From the NCBI GenBank assembly GCA_038503075.1, contig JBCAML010000005.1:2108001-2172000 (forward strand): a stretch of DNA of 64,000 bases. The letters are read 5' to 3'. The translations under genes and the position numbers were made by a program. The notes under the pieces are model-generated. The model did not search any database and was not told the DNA's origin. It saw only the letters and a program-made list of their open reading frames with translations. Below are positions 43,227 to 56,496 of this stretch, piece by piece; the stretch's first letter is position 1; each line of letters begins with the position of its first letter. The stretch is from Gyromitra esculenta. Lineage: Eukaryota > Ascomycota > Pezizomycetes > Pezizales > Discinaceae.

Positions 43227-44050
43227 GATAAGGTAAGGGAGAGCCTCAGATCCGAGTGATTTTGGATTAACTTGAAATTTATAAGGTGGCTATAGCTAAC
43301 CTTTTTTTTACCCCAAGGTGGATTCAATAGTCGGCTTCTCATTTGGACAGCTCTACCTCGCGGATTGTAAACATTTCAAGGTCTAAATATGCCACCTGTC
43401 CTATTTTTATTCACCTCTTATTCAAAAATTTGCTCCTTCAATGCCCATATCTCCCCCTCTACAGTTTTTACAAATTATGTAAATAGCTTTCTCCGAAAAT
43501 CGTACATTTTGTGGCTCTCAAACAAGCAGAGTTTTTACGCAGGGCGCCCTAGATCTACCAGCGAGGCTGGACGGGTGCTGATAGTTATTCCACCCTACGA
43601 CCGTTAGCATCGACAAAAAAAATAAAAAATCTCTGAAAGCTTCTTGTGTAATCACGGCTTCCAACCCTAGTGTACAGGCTCTGCTGAATTGGAGCAGTAC
43701 CAAAAAAATGGGGGGGGACGTAGTTACTACTGCGTATGTGCGGTAGGGTAGTCCGAGAAGGTACTGGGGCGGTGTTAGGTTTGTGTGATAAGTGCGGTGG
43801 CAGATCCATCTCGTTTTTCGTGCTATACGTGTATACATTCATATGCATGCTCGATCGTCCACGGAGACAGCAGGGAGGGAAAATAAACCCTGTGCCCTGT
43901 TTCGAGATTACAGTGTTTCTTCCCAGGAGGGGACTAGCGGACGGGTTAGTTTTTTTTGTGAGTTCCGTCGCTTCCTCTAATAGGTAGCAAAAAGGTTGCA
44001 AACGCTTTAAGATACTCGTGAGGTTTGGGATAATTACGTAAACACGCAGT
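43227..44050. other. Gene-free stretch
   Basis: No gene supported; homopolymer tracts (A, T and G9) occur at 43300-43720. One octamer CGAGTGAT lies at 43253-43260. Confidence 0.45.
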
Positions 44051-44622
44051 GCACCGAGTGATTAGCAGTGATGCCAGATCTCTCAAAAGCTTCACCCATC
44101 CTAACCCTCCCCTCAAGGATCTCAACACCCTCGCCGAGTCCTCCCCTATATGCTACAGGTTTTTCAAAGGCTATTCAGACTCAATCTTAACACGAGTCGC
44201 GCGAAACACGATCGGAGAGGGTGCCTGGGAAGCAGCCTCCTGAATCCCTAACCCACTAGCGCAACGACCGTTCTAAACAGCCCACCTTTGAGAGAGACCT
44301 CCAGTCCAAATTCGTGCTCCACAGAATAGACATCCTACAGCTGCTCTTCTATCAGCGCTTCTACCGGCAGTTGGCGGCCCTAAAGTGGCCGGAGAAGAAA
44401 CCCGCTGCTACGCTTGAAGGTGGTGAGCCATCTAAAGACGGCTATTTACTCGAGCAAAGCTAGGGTTCGGCGTCATCAGGAGGATCGGTCGTTGGTGGGA
44501 GGCCTTGCGGCGGATTGTGAGGTGATGGGGTTGCAGCGCTTGCTGGAGAAATATGGGCTGTCCGGGGAAGAGGGAGTTGGGTTTTTTTTGGTGATGTGGA
44601 GGAGGAGGGAGTGCGTCGACTA
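44051..44622 (+). pseudogene. Broken F-box-neighbour type gene
   Basis: Protein-like text runs through three frames. The first, about 44055-44240, has LKDLNTLAESSPICYRFFKGYSDSILTRVARNTIGEGAWEAA and a stop. This block resembles the region after the F-box in common ascomycete F-box proteins. A second at about 44290-44462 has LLFYQRFYRQLAALKWPEKK. A third at about 44440-44622 has MGLQRLLEKYGLSGEEGVGFFLVMW. No splice sites join them, so frameshifts or stops are the simplest reading. The N-terminal F-box itself is not seen. Confidence 0.45.
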
Positions 44623-45017
44623 GCACGGTATGTTAAGCTTTTTTATTTATTTTGTTGGTAGTTACGTAGCTGGTTTTAGAACTTGTCCCTTTCAGCGCTT
44701 ATGTGTAGGTAGCTTTTGAGATTATACGTAGTATCTCATAGGATCATTGGTGAATACTATCCCACTTGAAGATAGTGTCTTGAGTACTGAGCTGTAAGCT
44801 CTGATGCATTGACGAATTAAATTTAATGAATTAAACCCTGATTGCTGAGCAAATATAAGGAAGGACCAGTCAAATCGTCGAGCCTACATGTAAGTAACAA
44901 GTTAGTTCTAGCAACGAGATAAAAAATTTACAAATACAAAAATCAGAGCGCTAAACTATATACAGAATATTTGCAGCAACGAAGCCCCTACGAAAAAGAA
45001 AAAGAGGTAAATATCCA

Positions 45018-47573
45018 TCACCGAAGACTAGCGAGTCGTCCAGACATAGCTCTCTGAAAGCAACTACTCTTGGAGGCTTGTGGATCCGGCGGAAGGAGGC
45101 CGTTCCATTTGATAGTGTTGATCCTCGGCCCCATACCGCCACCAGCTGGCATCACCTCAGCGGTAATAGGGATAGTTATTGGACGATTCCGGCCTGCAAT
45201 ACGAGTATACTTAAAATATTCGTCGAAACGACTTTGAACAGTGGGAGCTTTGTGGGTCGTGTCTTTGGTATGTTTGATGTACTCTAGGTCTACGATCGTT
45301 TGGGTGTTAGCTTCTGTCCTTGTGAGGGGGGAGGGTGGTGGCACTTACGTCGCATTTGGATGGTACGAGCCCAGAGGTATTCCCGCTCCTTGTGGGTGAG
45401 GGTTCTATGGACAACGAAGTACTTTGTCTGATAATCCAGCGTGTAAGATGAGTCGTGTATATAAAATTTATCTGCTGGGGACTGATGCTTACCCGTTCCG
45501 TATACCCGGTATTCTGCTCTTCCAGTAGTGCTTCTCTACAGTTGTAGGCTTTAGGAAGTATGTGAGTATACCGTCCTTCGTCCGCGAATCTGTCACTTCC
45601 AGTTCTGCAATATGTCGTATAGATAGTTCGTGGTTTTCTTTGATTGCCAATCTCCTTTTTGAAACTTGATTTCCTCTTCCCCTTTTCTGCGGCCGCTCTA
45701 CTCTTTTTCCATTTGTTGACGAGGTCCTTTTGTACTTTCTCCCATTTGGCCTTTTCGAAGCTTACGTTTTTGAATTTGGCAACTTCCTCCTCCTTAGTTT
45801 GAGCTGCGGTTTGCTCGTAGGATTGCTGAAGCTTGGTCTTTAATTGCGTCAACTTATTTATCTGTTCGTGTTCCTCCTCCTCCGCGAGCGTTGCGGTAGA
45901 ATCGCTAGCAAAGCCTTCATCGCACGCTCTTGCTATCTCATCCACTTTTTTTCCACCTCCCTCCTCCAGCCCCCTTTCGATCCCGGGTTCTACTTCTGCT
46001 TCCTCTACTAGGAACGCACACTCTTGTTCCAACTGCTGAATTTCCGCTCCTAGGTATCCGGCTGTCTCATTCGCTTGGGATTGAGCCACTTTGCTTTGGA
46101 GCTGCAGTCGACTGTATATCCCATCATATAGTGGATTTATTGGTTTCTCTATTAGAATCTCACCGTGCCCATCCTCAGAGGTGTCTATAGGCCCTTCATA
46201 TGACTGCATACCCCATTCCGGAAGCCGAGTATCGTTGATCAATAATTTAAGCAGTTTTCCCAGCGGTTGGTCGGTATTGCTAGTATTTGCAGGCTGTAGT
46301 TGAATCCTTCTGCCCTCGTCGTTGTCTGGTGAGATTACCGCCACACTCACTGCTTTGATTCCTCCCTTTAAAGCTCCATTATTTTCGCACCCGTTTATCG
46401 GAGATCGATTTCCCGTAATACAGCTTTGGTTGTGGTCTTCTGCTTCATGGATTTGGGTCTCCCCCTTTTTGGTTTCGGATTGCTCTCCTGCTTCGTCTGG
46501 AAGTCGACAATGATGGTCTTTCTCTTTCTCTTTGATCGTTTCCTCTACATCTTCTTCCTTTGCCGGTCGAATTGTTTCCTCTACTAGAGCCCCCTTTCCT
46601 TCGTTTGGTAGTCGGATTTTCTCTTCTTCTTGTACTGGAATTCCGATCCTGGATGGTACACTATCTACTAGTGTCCACTTGTCTTCTTCCTGTGGCGATC
46701 GACTTTCTTCACTCTGTATGTGGATCATCCCTATTGGCTGCTGGATCAACTCATTGGATGTTTGAATCTCTTCAGATACTTCATCGAGTCCCTCCAAAGG
46801 AAGATTCAACACCTCAAGTTGGATTCTCTCCTCGAGGGGCTCAGGGTGGCCTTGCTCGCCAGGTAGCAGGCGCGCACTAGGCTCGAAGCTGATATCTTCC
46901 CCGGACTGGTTTGCCAGCGGGAGAGAAACAAATGAGGAAGCGCTTTCGTGGAGATATCTCCCGATGCTCGACGCATACGAGGCGATGCTGTTCTTGCCAT
47001 CCTGCATCTCGCCGAGTCTTTGGAGAACAGCCTGAACTGCTGACTCGATCCTGTCTGCGGTATCTTTGACGGTGGCGGTTTCTGTACTACATCGAAGGAT
47101 CAAAATCAACACAGACTTCCCAAGTCGATACTGCCGGATTCCACTTACTGGGTAGATAATAGCAAAGTGATATTCAACGTCGCCTTATGCGCCTCCAACT
47201 GGATCCGCAAGGCTGAAACCTCCTTCTCCTGAAACGTCCACCTCCACTTCTTCCACTGCCGAGCAACCCTCCCATCCCCGTTCCGAATCCCATAAACGTT
47301 CACCAGCGCCTCCAGCTGTGAAAACCGCTTCACGCAGCTCTCCAGCACATCCCGTAAACCCAGCCACAGCACTTCGTGGCGCACCCCGTTATTGAGCGTC
47401 GTTTCGAGCCTGGTGAGGATGGAACAAAGCTCCTCGAGTTCGCGCGCCAGCGTTACGATATTGCTTGGCGCCGAGCGAAAGCTATCGATGAACTGGTAGA
47501 GCTGGTTGAAGAGTTTTGTGCCCACAGCCGTGAGGCCAACTATCGCAGATACCAACGACAGCGGATCTGCCAT
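45018..47573 (-). CDS. STAND-type N-terminal domain, coiled-coil protein
   Basis: Four inferred exons: 47573-47149, 47086-45493, 45427-45349 and 45289-45018. Introns are 62, 65 and 59 nt with GTAAGT/GTAAGC donors; 789 aa. Residues 1-135 (MADPLSLVSAIVGLTAVG, LYQFIDSFRSAPSNIVTLARELEEL) match the helical N-terminal domain that precedes NACHT/NB-ARC modules in fungal STAND proteins. Here no P-loop ATPase or repeat sensor follows. Instead there is a long acidic linker with EEEDK-type repeats, a coiled coil at about residues 540-615, and a basic segment KGKRKSSFKKE. A compact C-terminus spans three exons (KYFVVHRTLTHKEREYLWARTIQM). All exon phases close. Could be an adaptor that pairs with STAND partners; the role is not shown. 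Confidence 0.75.
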
Positions 47574-50500
47574 AGGTGCTGTGCTGTGCTGGCTGTGTGT
47601 GAAGAATGTTCGCTATGACGAGCTCGCGAGCACTAGAACAGTTCCCTTAATTCTTCCTCACTAGAATAACTAGCTACCTAATCTAATGCAAAATCCGCAA
47701 TCCCATCGCTTGTGGGGGGGGTAGGTTGGTTGTCTACTTGTAGAGTGGAAATTTACACAGCCTGGATGGGGGGCTGACGCAGGGCTTAGTTCGAATTCCC
47801 TAACCCATGGAAACGCAACGGTGTCGACCCAGAGAGCGAAAACACGAGTCTACTGGGTTACTCAGCATCCCGCTATTCTATATTTCCATAGTTGGGTAGG
47901 AAAGAGGCGAAGCGGATCTAGAGTGCTAGGCCTTATTTAGGTAGAGCGTGGTTGTTGTAGTTATTGGTTGTATCACAATACATTGTGGTTTTTGCTACCA
48001 GATACACACGTATCCGGAAACTAGCAGCTAGGCAACAATGTGGAGGCTTAAACTGACAGACTCCACCTGCTATCCGGACAAGCTTCTTCGATAGTTAGTA
48101 CCTTAATGAGGATCTAGAAATGAGTTTTATGCATGACTATTTCATGAAAACTGCGGTTAAGACCCAGGATGGTCTGCTGTTAAGCGATTTGCCAAGGCTA
48201 TCGAAAGCTGTAAGCAGGTTAGCGCTAAATACTAAGAAGTTACGTCCTACTAGTAGACCTGTTAAGCGGAAATGTTCCCTCCCAAAATACTCGGAGGGAT
48301 GATAATACAAGAGTTCTTCGGCTAGGTTAAGGCCAAGTTTAGTAATGAATAATACAGGAAGGCTCGTACCTGTCTGACGGTTGTAATTTTCATGACCTTG
48401 TATAAATTAACCCGACTAGAAAGGCTCTTTTGCTGTGGGTCAATCGCAACACACGATTAGTCAAAACAGCTCCGTACAAAAACTCCTGTTTAGTAATAAT
48501 AGCCACTAGCGAGTTAGTTACAACTTGTGTAAATCGTGCTGTAGAGCATAGGACTGAACATGGATACGCCTGGGGATAAAAAGCACAACTCTTGAGAGTA
48601 TGAAAAGCCACAGTTAGCTAGAATTGTTTTTTTTTTTTGGGAGCACACAAGTTCTCAATATCTCGAAGCTAATAGGGTCATCTCACCTAAATCGATTTTC
48701 GCAACATAGTCTCATCAAAAAACAAACACAGAGACCGTGTGCATGCATAGAACGGATAATGAAACTAAAGCTACTAACATCGCAGTTAAGCATCTAATCC
48801 CCACAATCTATGTCATGTCCGTGAAAAATGTGAGTAAAAGTTGTCTCTCAAATCGCCCCTATTTCTCCTAGACGTCTGCTTTCAATACTGACTTCTCTGT
48901 TTCTACAGGTTAGACCCAGCGCCATATAATGTAGTCTTTCACTCTATGAGCTACGGTTGCTGCTGATCTTGTCACCGTCAGCATCGATGCAGCCACACCA
49001 TAGAAGGGTTTATGGGGCCTAATAAATATCGCTGCGTGTGCGTGAAGATCCTTATTTCCCATCTTCGCCGTTACATCGCACGCTACGTATACCCATAACG
49101 TATTCCTTGAGATTCGCAGAGGCATGATGTTGAGCGACATAGTTCAAGTTTGTGCCGCAAAACCAAGGATATGATAGAGATATAACTAGCGTGAGTAGAC
49201 TTAATTACAGCGGTGATGGTGTTTGCAGAGGAAGGTATTGGTAAGTAAGTAGGGCGAAGTACCCTGAGTCTTATGACCAGCATTTCTTTAGCATAAGGCT
49301 TATCATTCTAGTGTAGGATACGCGAATGTCCTGCTGCAGCATTGAGACTCGCGCTTGCTGTGGTGAAACTAAGCGCGCAAGCTCTTGACTCTATAGCTAG
49401 CGCACGGGCTTTTTAGGATACTAAACACCCGATGAATAGAGCCCTACTAGCAAGGGCCAAATTGCTACCCTCAGATAACCCTCCTTGAATATCCCAGATA
49501 CTTGATCTATGAATAAATGCCTGTGATTACTTTGTAACTAATTACCAGTGTCGGTCTCGCTAGCAGCTTAGTAGTTTTTTTTATAGCTACAACTCGAGTA
49601 TGTTAGTAAATATGGTACTAAGTGTACACGTACAGAATCATATTCGGAAATGTGCATACAGCTCAGGCGGTTGCTGGTATGTGTCTCTGAGACTAGAATT
49701 TGGTACACACTGATGACCACTCCCCTCCAGGTTTGGATGAGGTTCGAATTTAGCCCTTCTTCCTTAATAACCAACCTGCGATAATCTAGTACAGGTCTTA
49801 ACCCGTTATACAGCCATCGCTTGACTGGAACAATATATTTTTGGGAGGTTTTAGAGCGATCTTTCCCCACACTGATGTCCGCAATCACAGTCGTTACCTC
49901 CGATCGCGAAGAAGCATGGTAAATCCCGAGAAATTCATTAAAGTCCAATTACCTCACCGAAAAAACCTAAGCAGTTCAGATAATTAAAACCAAATTCGGT
50001 AAGGGAACTTCTATCGAGAAGTTGTAGATGTAAAGTCTAACCGCATGTGTAACATTGCCCAGTACTCGGATGGCAATTGTCCGCAGTCTATCCCGGACTG
50101 CCTGTGGTTGAGGTTGGCGACTATTCCAGATCTAGATACATGTGGTCACTATGTGATGGTCCCGATATTTCTACGCTATATCTAGGTTTAGTATCTCACG
50201 ATTGATCATACGATACCGAATCCGAGGTCGCTAATCATAAGCAGAAGAACAACGTCCCTTTTCTTGTTTCTGTAACCTGCAGACCCAATATGCCAAGAAG
50301 GTTGTTTTTTTGAGATAACAACACAGATATCTATCGAAAAGACACTAAGAGACATTTGACTGTAGGATTATACCGGCAAAAGTTATGCTGTACTGTGTTA
50401 CCCCACGTTGTACGGAGCAGGAGCTGGTTTCGTCTAATCCCCTATATATAGAGATACTCAACACGTTAATAGCCAGTATTTGAGCCGAGGCAGTCCTTCC

Positions 50501-53500
50501 AACTAGGGTTGTATCTATCTGATAAAATAATATACAATAAATAGGTACATAATCTGGCTAACGTTACATTTCATAAAATATCACTCGATTTCCCTATCTC
50601 CATGGTTTTGAAATAAGCTCTCGAGGGCAAGTACTACTATTTCAGCTTAAGGAGATACAGGCAATAGTCATTCTCATTATTGAGTAGTTCGACCGGTAGA
50701 AAATACCCCAAAATACCTGGGCTCCTAAGGCCCTCTCAATACTGTGCAAACTTGACAAAGCCAACTCTGAGCCCTCACTATTCAATAAAGTACTATTAGG
50801 ATGCAATATATGCACATTCAACTCCAGATATTTCGATATCGCCTCTGGCTCCTCATAGTCAATCCATAGGTACTGGTAGGTTCAAGAATTTGCATAATCC
50901 AGATTCTAGCCCCTTAACTCACAGCAAGGTATGGTGCGTGAGCAGACATCATCCACGTGAAGCAGATACAGCAAACGTGGCAAAAAATCCAGGCTTGTGT
51001 CTGGCGGCTATGGAAGAGACGGCCGGACTCCGATGTGGGCGTCAGAAGGAGACATGCTGGGCACTGGGTTTCGAGATGAAGACGAAAAGCAAAGCCTTTG
51101 CAGTTAACCGTTATGTAGGTGTAGGTGTAGCTTCTACGAAGTCGATGCAAGCTCTCGGCACCGGAAAGAAAAGGTCTGGAGAGCGTGAATCGTTAACGCT
51201 GTAGATTAGACTTTCGTTGATATTAAACTGTAAGATAGCAATGTATATTTAAGGGAAGATAGGTTAAGTTTGCAAAGAAGATGGGGAAAATAAACACATC
51301 TTGAGTGTCATTTAGTGGCAAAGCGACACACTCGAGTTTTCTATCAGCCAGGAAAAAAAGGCTACTATCGTCGCGCATTCTAGCGAAGCCTATGTTACTA
51401 GGGTGCTGTGGGGCACAACTCCCGATCTCGGACACTTCGGCATACGGCTTTGCGGGGTTAATACACGATGGCCTAGTAGTTGATACCTTGCTAGCGGCAA
51501 AAGGATGTGGGTACGCTGCGCTTGGCAGAGGCAAATATACTGATTGGGAGGTGTGTGAATTTGGGACTTGAGGGATTTCGTGGTTGAGATGTCTCGCTGA
51601 GAATGTAGAGTAATCCAAGAGATTTCAAAAACAGTTAGCCCCGATTTCCTTATATCAGCGGCACCATCTTCTCGCCTACGCCATTCTCTTTCCTACAGTC
51701 CCACGCGCTAATCCCACATATAAAGTCTCTAATCACTCAATATCACTCGCGGTTCAGCATAGAACCTAATGTCTCACTATTTAGCCGTGATAGCAGCCTG
51801 CCTTAGCATTCCGGTTGTCTGCTTTACGGCACACTTAGAAGGGCACTTACAGTGCCCGTTGTGTTAAGCACTATATAGTTATGATACGGATTGTTAGTAT
51901 TTCGAAAATGCTTGGTGCTTAGCTGAAGATAGCAAATGAGAATTACCTTCCGAATACTACTCAAAAAAAAAGCTGAAGAAGCAACTGAAGATAAAATCTA
52001 TTAGATATTTTAAGTTTTATTTAATTGGTCATTCGTCACCGTATACGTAACTTTAGATCTGGTGCATGTACTTCTGCACGAATTATAATTTACCAACTAA
52101 AGCTCAAGCGTGACAGGTACCTTGTAAACAGCACATATAAGTTTGTGAAACATAAGCACCTATGCGCTGTAAAGTGTGCTATTAAATTTAAAAAAAATAA
52201 ATTTAATACGAAGGGATATGAATTTCCATGCCTTGGGACTCCTTTCACAGTACCAACATGAGGGGAAGAAAGCACTGTATCGACTTCCACGGCCCAGTTA
52301 AAACCTGATTTTTTTATATATATCATCGCGTCCTCCGTAGGTCTAGGCACTCGACAGTTCGTATCTGTGAATTTAACCGTGCAACCGAAAGCAATATAAA
52401 TCTGATTAGGGCTTCGACCAGATCTCTACCGAATTAGCGCCTATCCACAACACCAAAAGCTCTGGGATACCAACAGCGGCACATTGATGGGGGTGGGCAT
52501 AGGCGATTATTGTGAAACCCAGGTACAACGTTCGGCAAAGATTTAGTCCCTTGACCTATCTATGCATGTTAACTTTAGGGCATTATCTTATATTATTGCG
52601 CAAAGTTCTCCAGCACAAGCAAACATTCAGCTAGTATCCTTGCCAAGCTGTCATAGAACCGTAAAGAGATAGGGAAAGGGCCCGTGGTACCGTTTTGGAT
52701 AAAGCTCAAGCCATCAAACTGGAATAATTTAGCGAAAGGAAGAGGAACCGGAGATAATTGTACCCGAGCCCTGGGCTACCATCTATCCATACCAGGTACT
52801 TCTGGATGTCTCGCTAGGGCTGTCCAAATCGGACTACAGTTAAAGGCATTCGTCTGTCGGTATGTGCGTCTTTATTAGCCCCGCAGACTAGCTAATACCT
52901 GTGAGCGTATTCTCTGTTCTGAAGGTTCATTAAGGCAATTAGTCTCGTGCCAACTTTCTTTGCCAAAACCCATATTATTTGATTTTGGTGGGGAATATTG
53001 ATTAAATAAAAAACCGCAATTCTGGAAGATTCGCGACAAATAGCCATGAAAGGGTTGGAACGCCCTACATGACTTTCCTGAACTCACAGGTCCAGAGATA
53101 ATCACCCAGTTTGTGTAAATAGACTTCTAGTACTGCAAGCAACTTCTACTGCTTCGAGCTTTACACGCCTGAACTCCCTGTAGCTCGATTCTTTCTAGCT
53201 AGTTAGCCGCTATGATTGCGAAGCGAGCCAGCTCCATGAAGATTTATAAATATGGTAAGATACAGACCAAGGCTACGGCAAGGCTGTGAATCCTGCTACC
53301 GAAGCACTCTGTGTAAGGTGTCACTAACAGTTAATTCATGCTACTAAACTCTTCGACTCCCCTACAAAGGGCTGTTAGAGGAGAAAGATCTACCACCCGC
53401 TAGCACAGCCAAGTAAACGGCAAAGGGAAGTCAGGAGAAGTGTCCGGATGTTGGCCCTGATCTGCGAGGAACGACTTACTTAACCGTCCCGAGTTGGTTA

Positions 53501-55180
53501 TATGAGCTCTTCTAATTGGCTATTTGGTATTACACGTGGTCTGTGAGATAGACAGGGGCTCTTGATCTAGATCTATGATCGGGGTCTCTCCTACGGGCTC
53601 CCCGAATCTGAATCCTCTCGTGGCGAATGCGATGTTAAGATAAATTCGATGGTCGTTTTCACGAGTTCTTCGGTACAGCAGAGTTGTTTGCGGCAAATTA
53701 GACCAACAAAATGAGCGCATACGATTTGGTACATGTCGTGTATAGTATTCCATCCAATAGATTCAGCACAGTACCATAGCCTTGATTTATATTATTCTAA
53801 AGATAATTATGTTTAAATGTGTTAGCGACGTCTTTTAGCTGAAAGTCGATTCTCTAGGGTTAGATATGCCTTTAAAGTCTCTATCTAGATCTAGAGGTTG
53901 TAACCCAGAGAGAAGGGCGTCGCGCAATACCGGAACTGGATTTAGAGTGCTCAAAATCCGAATGCAAAAACACTAATTTACGTTCTATAGCTAGTAAGTT
54001 CTCTACGCCTCCAAAACTACATGTAGTATCACATGGAGCAGATTAATGTGCCACAATAATAAAGAATTTAATGGCAGCGGATAATAAATCCGGCCGGCCG
54101 TCGAATTTCAAAGGTAAATACATCGGTAGACTTCACAGAAAGTCAGAGATCTGGAGAGAGGCTTTCACCAAGCTATTTCCACCTGCTCCCGTACACTATA
54201 TTTCAGTATGTAGGCCTAGTAAGAACCGAGGGATGATCAGCATTCAGCCACTAGCTTATTCAGAAAATTTGCACTGTTTATATTATTTGGTTGGCGCATA
54301 AAAAAATAAAATGCTAAAGTCAGACTCGTCTAGATCGTGGCGGTAGAATATCGAGTGAGATCGCGTGTAGCAGTATGTGTTCTGACAGCCTTGGCACCAT
54401 CTTTGCATAGACTAGTATTACAACCGGCGGTGCGACATAGGCCACGCTAAACCGTAATTCACTGGACCAAGAGGCGAGAATCACATGGACATAGGAAATA
54501 CCCAATCGTAGTAGAGGAAACCAGGAAATTTGATAGGGGACAGACGGCGACCAAGTGATTAGATTAAACATTCAAAGGCAGTTGTGGAACACAGGTAGCT
54601 ATAGAGTAAACCTTAGAACCACATCTTCAGAACTTTCATCACTCGACCCACTTTTGTGGGCAATTCTCTCTTCTGTGTAATCCAGACTATGTCCTATTTA
54701 TTTTCGGTTATTCGACCCATTGATTGGCTTCCAAGGGTTGCTTTCACCGCTCCAGAGTATAACCAGCGTTATACAACAGGATTTAAACCTGTAAATATGA
54801 GCTGAGAGGTAACAATTAACAGTACCGGGATATAACTCGCAGTGCTCCGGGGACGGAGTTTTAGAGCATATTTTCCGGGAATGTAACACAAGCTCGTGCG
54901 CCCAGGCAGTTTCCCCTGCCTCAGCCATGCGAAAATCATGCAGACTCGGTAAACCGTTAATTAATCACAAGATGGGATACCTGAGAGTGACTGTTGGAGA
55001 TTGATTTGTACCACTATAGGCGACCCCAGAACGCTGAAGCGTGACATCAAGTCCAACAGAAAAATGTTATAAAATCTTTGAGATATCTCTCGTAAATCTA
55101 AATCCTCACCTCATCCTCTCGATCATAGAGCATCATTCTTGATAGTCTAAATCTCATCACGCAAATTAGCCATCATCATC
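47574..55180. other. 7.6-kb gene-poor stretch
   Basis: No gene can be supported over 7.6 kb. Scattered codon-like fragments on the reverse strand (48910-49140, 49568-49948, 52460-52530, 52875-53105 and 53520-53753) and forward strand (54071-54301) suggest old gene or transposon debris, but none shows a recognised domain or joinable exons. Octamers occur at 50580-50587, 51742-51749 and 54648-54655. No clear terminal repeats were found by eye. Confidence 0.5.
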
Positions 55181-56014
55181 ATGAGGACCTCCGCAATCGC
55201 TGGTGTGCTTGCCCTTTTGTGCAGGTATGGTTTTATCGATTTATTCCAAAAGATTATCCTGGACTCATGATAACTAATTGGAAACAGCGCTGTAAACTCA
55301 CAAAAGCTTACTGGAGCCTCTCTCATCGCCAATCCGTCCATCATCGACATTAATCCGTCGCTCATCAGTATCATCACCATTAGGCCAACACTGACCATCA
55401 AGCCTACGATAATCCCGACTACAATCCCGACTACAAGTTCCTGCACAAATACAACAATCACTTCGGTAGTTATCAGAACTGCTTTTCAGACCATTACTGC
55501 TCCCCCGGTCACAGTCACCGAGACCGTTAAGCCTACCTCTAGCTGTACGAACACGACGATCACGTCGTACATCAAGGTGCCTGTTTCAACTGATTGCGTC
55601 AACTCAACCGTCACTGTCACAGAAACCATCAAGGTGCCTGTTCAAACCGATTGCACAAATACAACAGTTGTGGTTGTCAAGACTGATTACTCTACCGTTA
55701 CCCTTCCTCCTGTCACGGTCACGAACACAACAACGATCACGCAGACTGGAACCATCACGGCCACCGTTACGAAGCCATGCTCAAGCACTTCGACTGGTCC
55801 TTGTCCAGACCCATGCGTGGTCACCAAGACTGTTGATGACTGCGTCATCGATAGAAGCTGTGTTCCGACTGTTGCAACAACTACCACCGGCTGCAAGTGT
55901 CCCGTTGCAAGCTGTACTAGCATAGCCGTGGTGACAACCTGCATTACCTGCCCACCCTTGGGGACTAAGACTGTACCGTGTAGCACCGCTACGCCTGTTG
56001 TTAAGATGTTCTAG
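55181..56014 (+). CDS. Secreted Thr-rich, Cys-containing cell-surface protein
   Basis: Two exons, 55181-55224 and 55288-56014, across a 63-nt GTATGG...ACAG intron with a CTAAT branch point; 256 aa. The intron sits right after the codons of the hydrophobic core, and the spliced N-terminus MRTSAIAGVLALLCSAVNSQ is a good signal peptide. The mature part is a Thr/Val/Ile-rich string of repeats: SSCTNTTITS twice, related TDCVNST and TDCTNTT, and PPVTVTxT-type units. Many Asn-x-Thr sites suggest heavy N- and O-glycosylation. The last 60 residues are Cys-rich (PCPDPCVV, CKCPVASC, CITCPP). No GPI-anchor tail is seen. Likely a cell-wall or secreted glycoprotein; an interaction role is possible but unproven. 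Confidence 0.8.
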
Positions 56015-56496
56015 ATAGATTTATAAGGATAATTGAGGGTGAATCTGGACGGCAATATCCACGAAAAGAAGGATGGTTGGATCCGGAAATCATGTTTATA
56101 AATTTGAAAACCTAAACTATTAGTAGACTTTCTCGTATTAGGGTTTACTTTATATACCGATTAAGTGCCAACTATGCAATATGTGATGTTAATGTTGCTC
56201 TAGAAGATTTATACTGTAGATCGATGACCCCGAAGCGCCGTGGTGCTTCTTGGGTGATCTTTGCAATGGAACGTACAATAAAGTTACATGACATGAGACT
56301 GGGTGAATGGGGCCCAAGGCACGATATAAATCCGAGATTGTTATTTAGCTGGTATACTTTCCTCAGACTTTTCACCCGTATCATATTTTGGTATAACATT
56401 CACTAGACCGTCCTACATTAACTCATTCTTTAAATAATATACCGCCACCCTATTTAGCCCCGAAAATCTAAGCACTCCTCCTACTCACTCAAAAGT

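Noticed and set aside
49568..49948. 126-codon reverse frame
   Set aside because: No recognised domain, no neighbours or exon partners; kept only as possible debris.
53520..53753. 77-codon reverse frame with protein-like composition
   Set aside because: No family recognised and no flanking splice sites that extend it.
55147..55461. Reverse frame rich in Val/Ile/Met
   Set aside because: Antisense image of the Thr/Ile repeats of the secreted protein gene.
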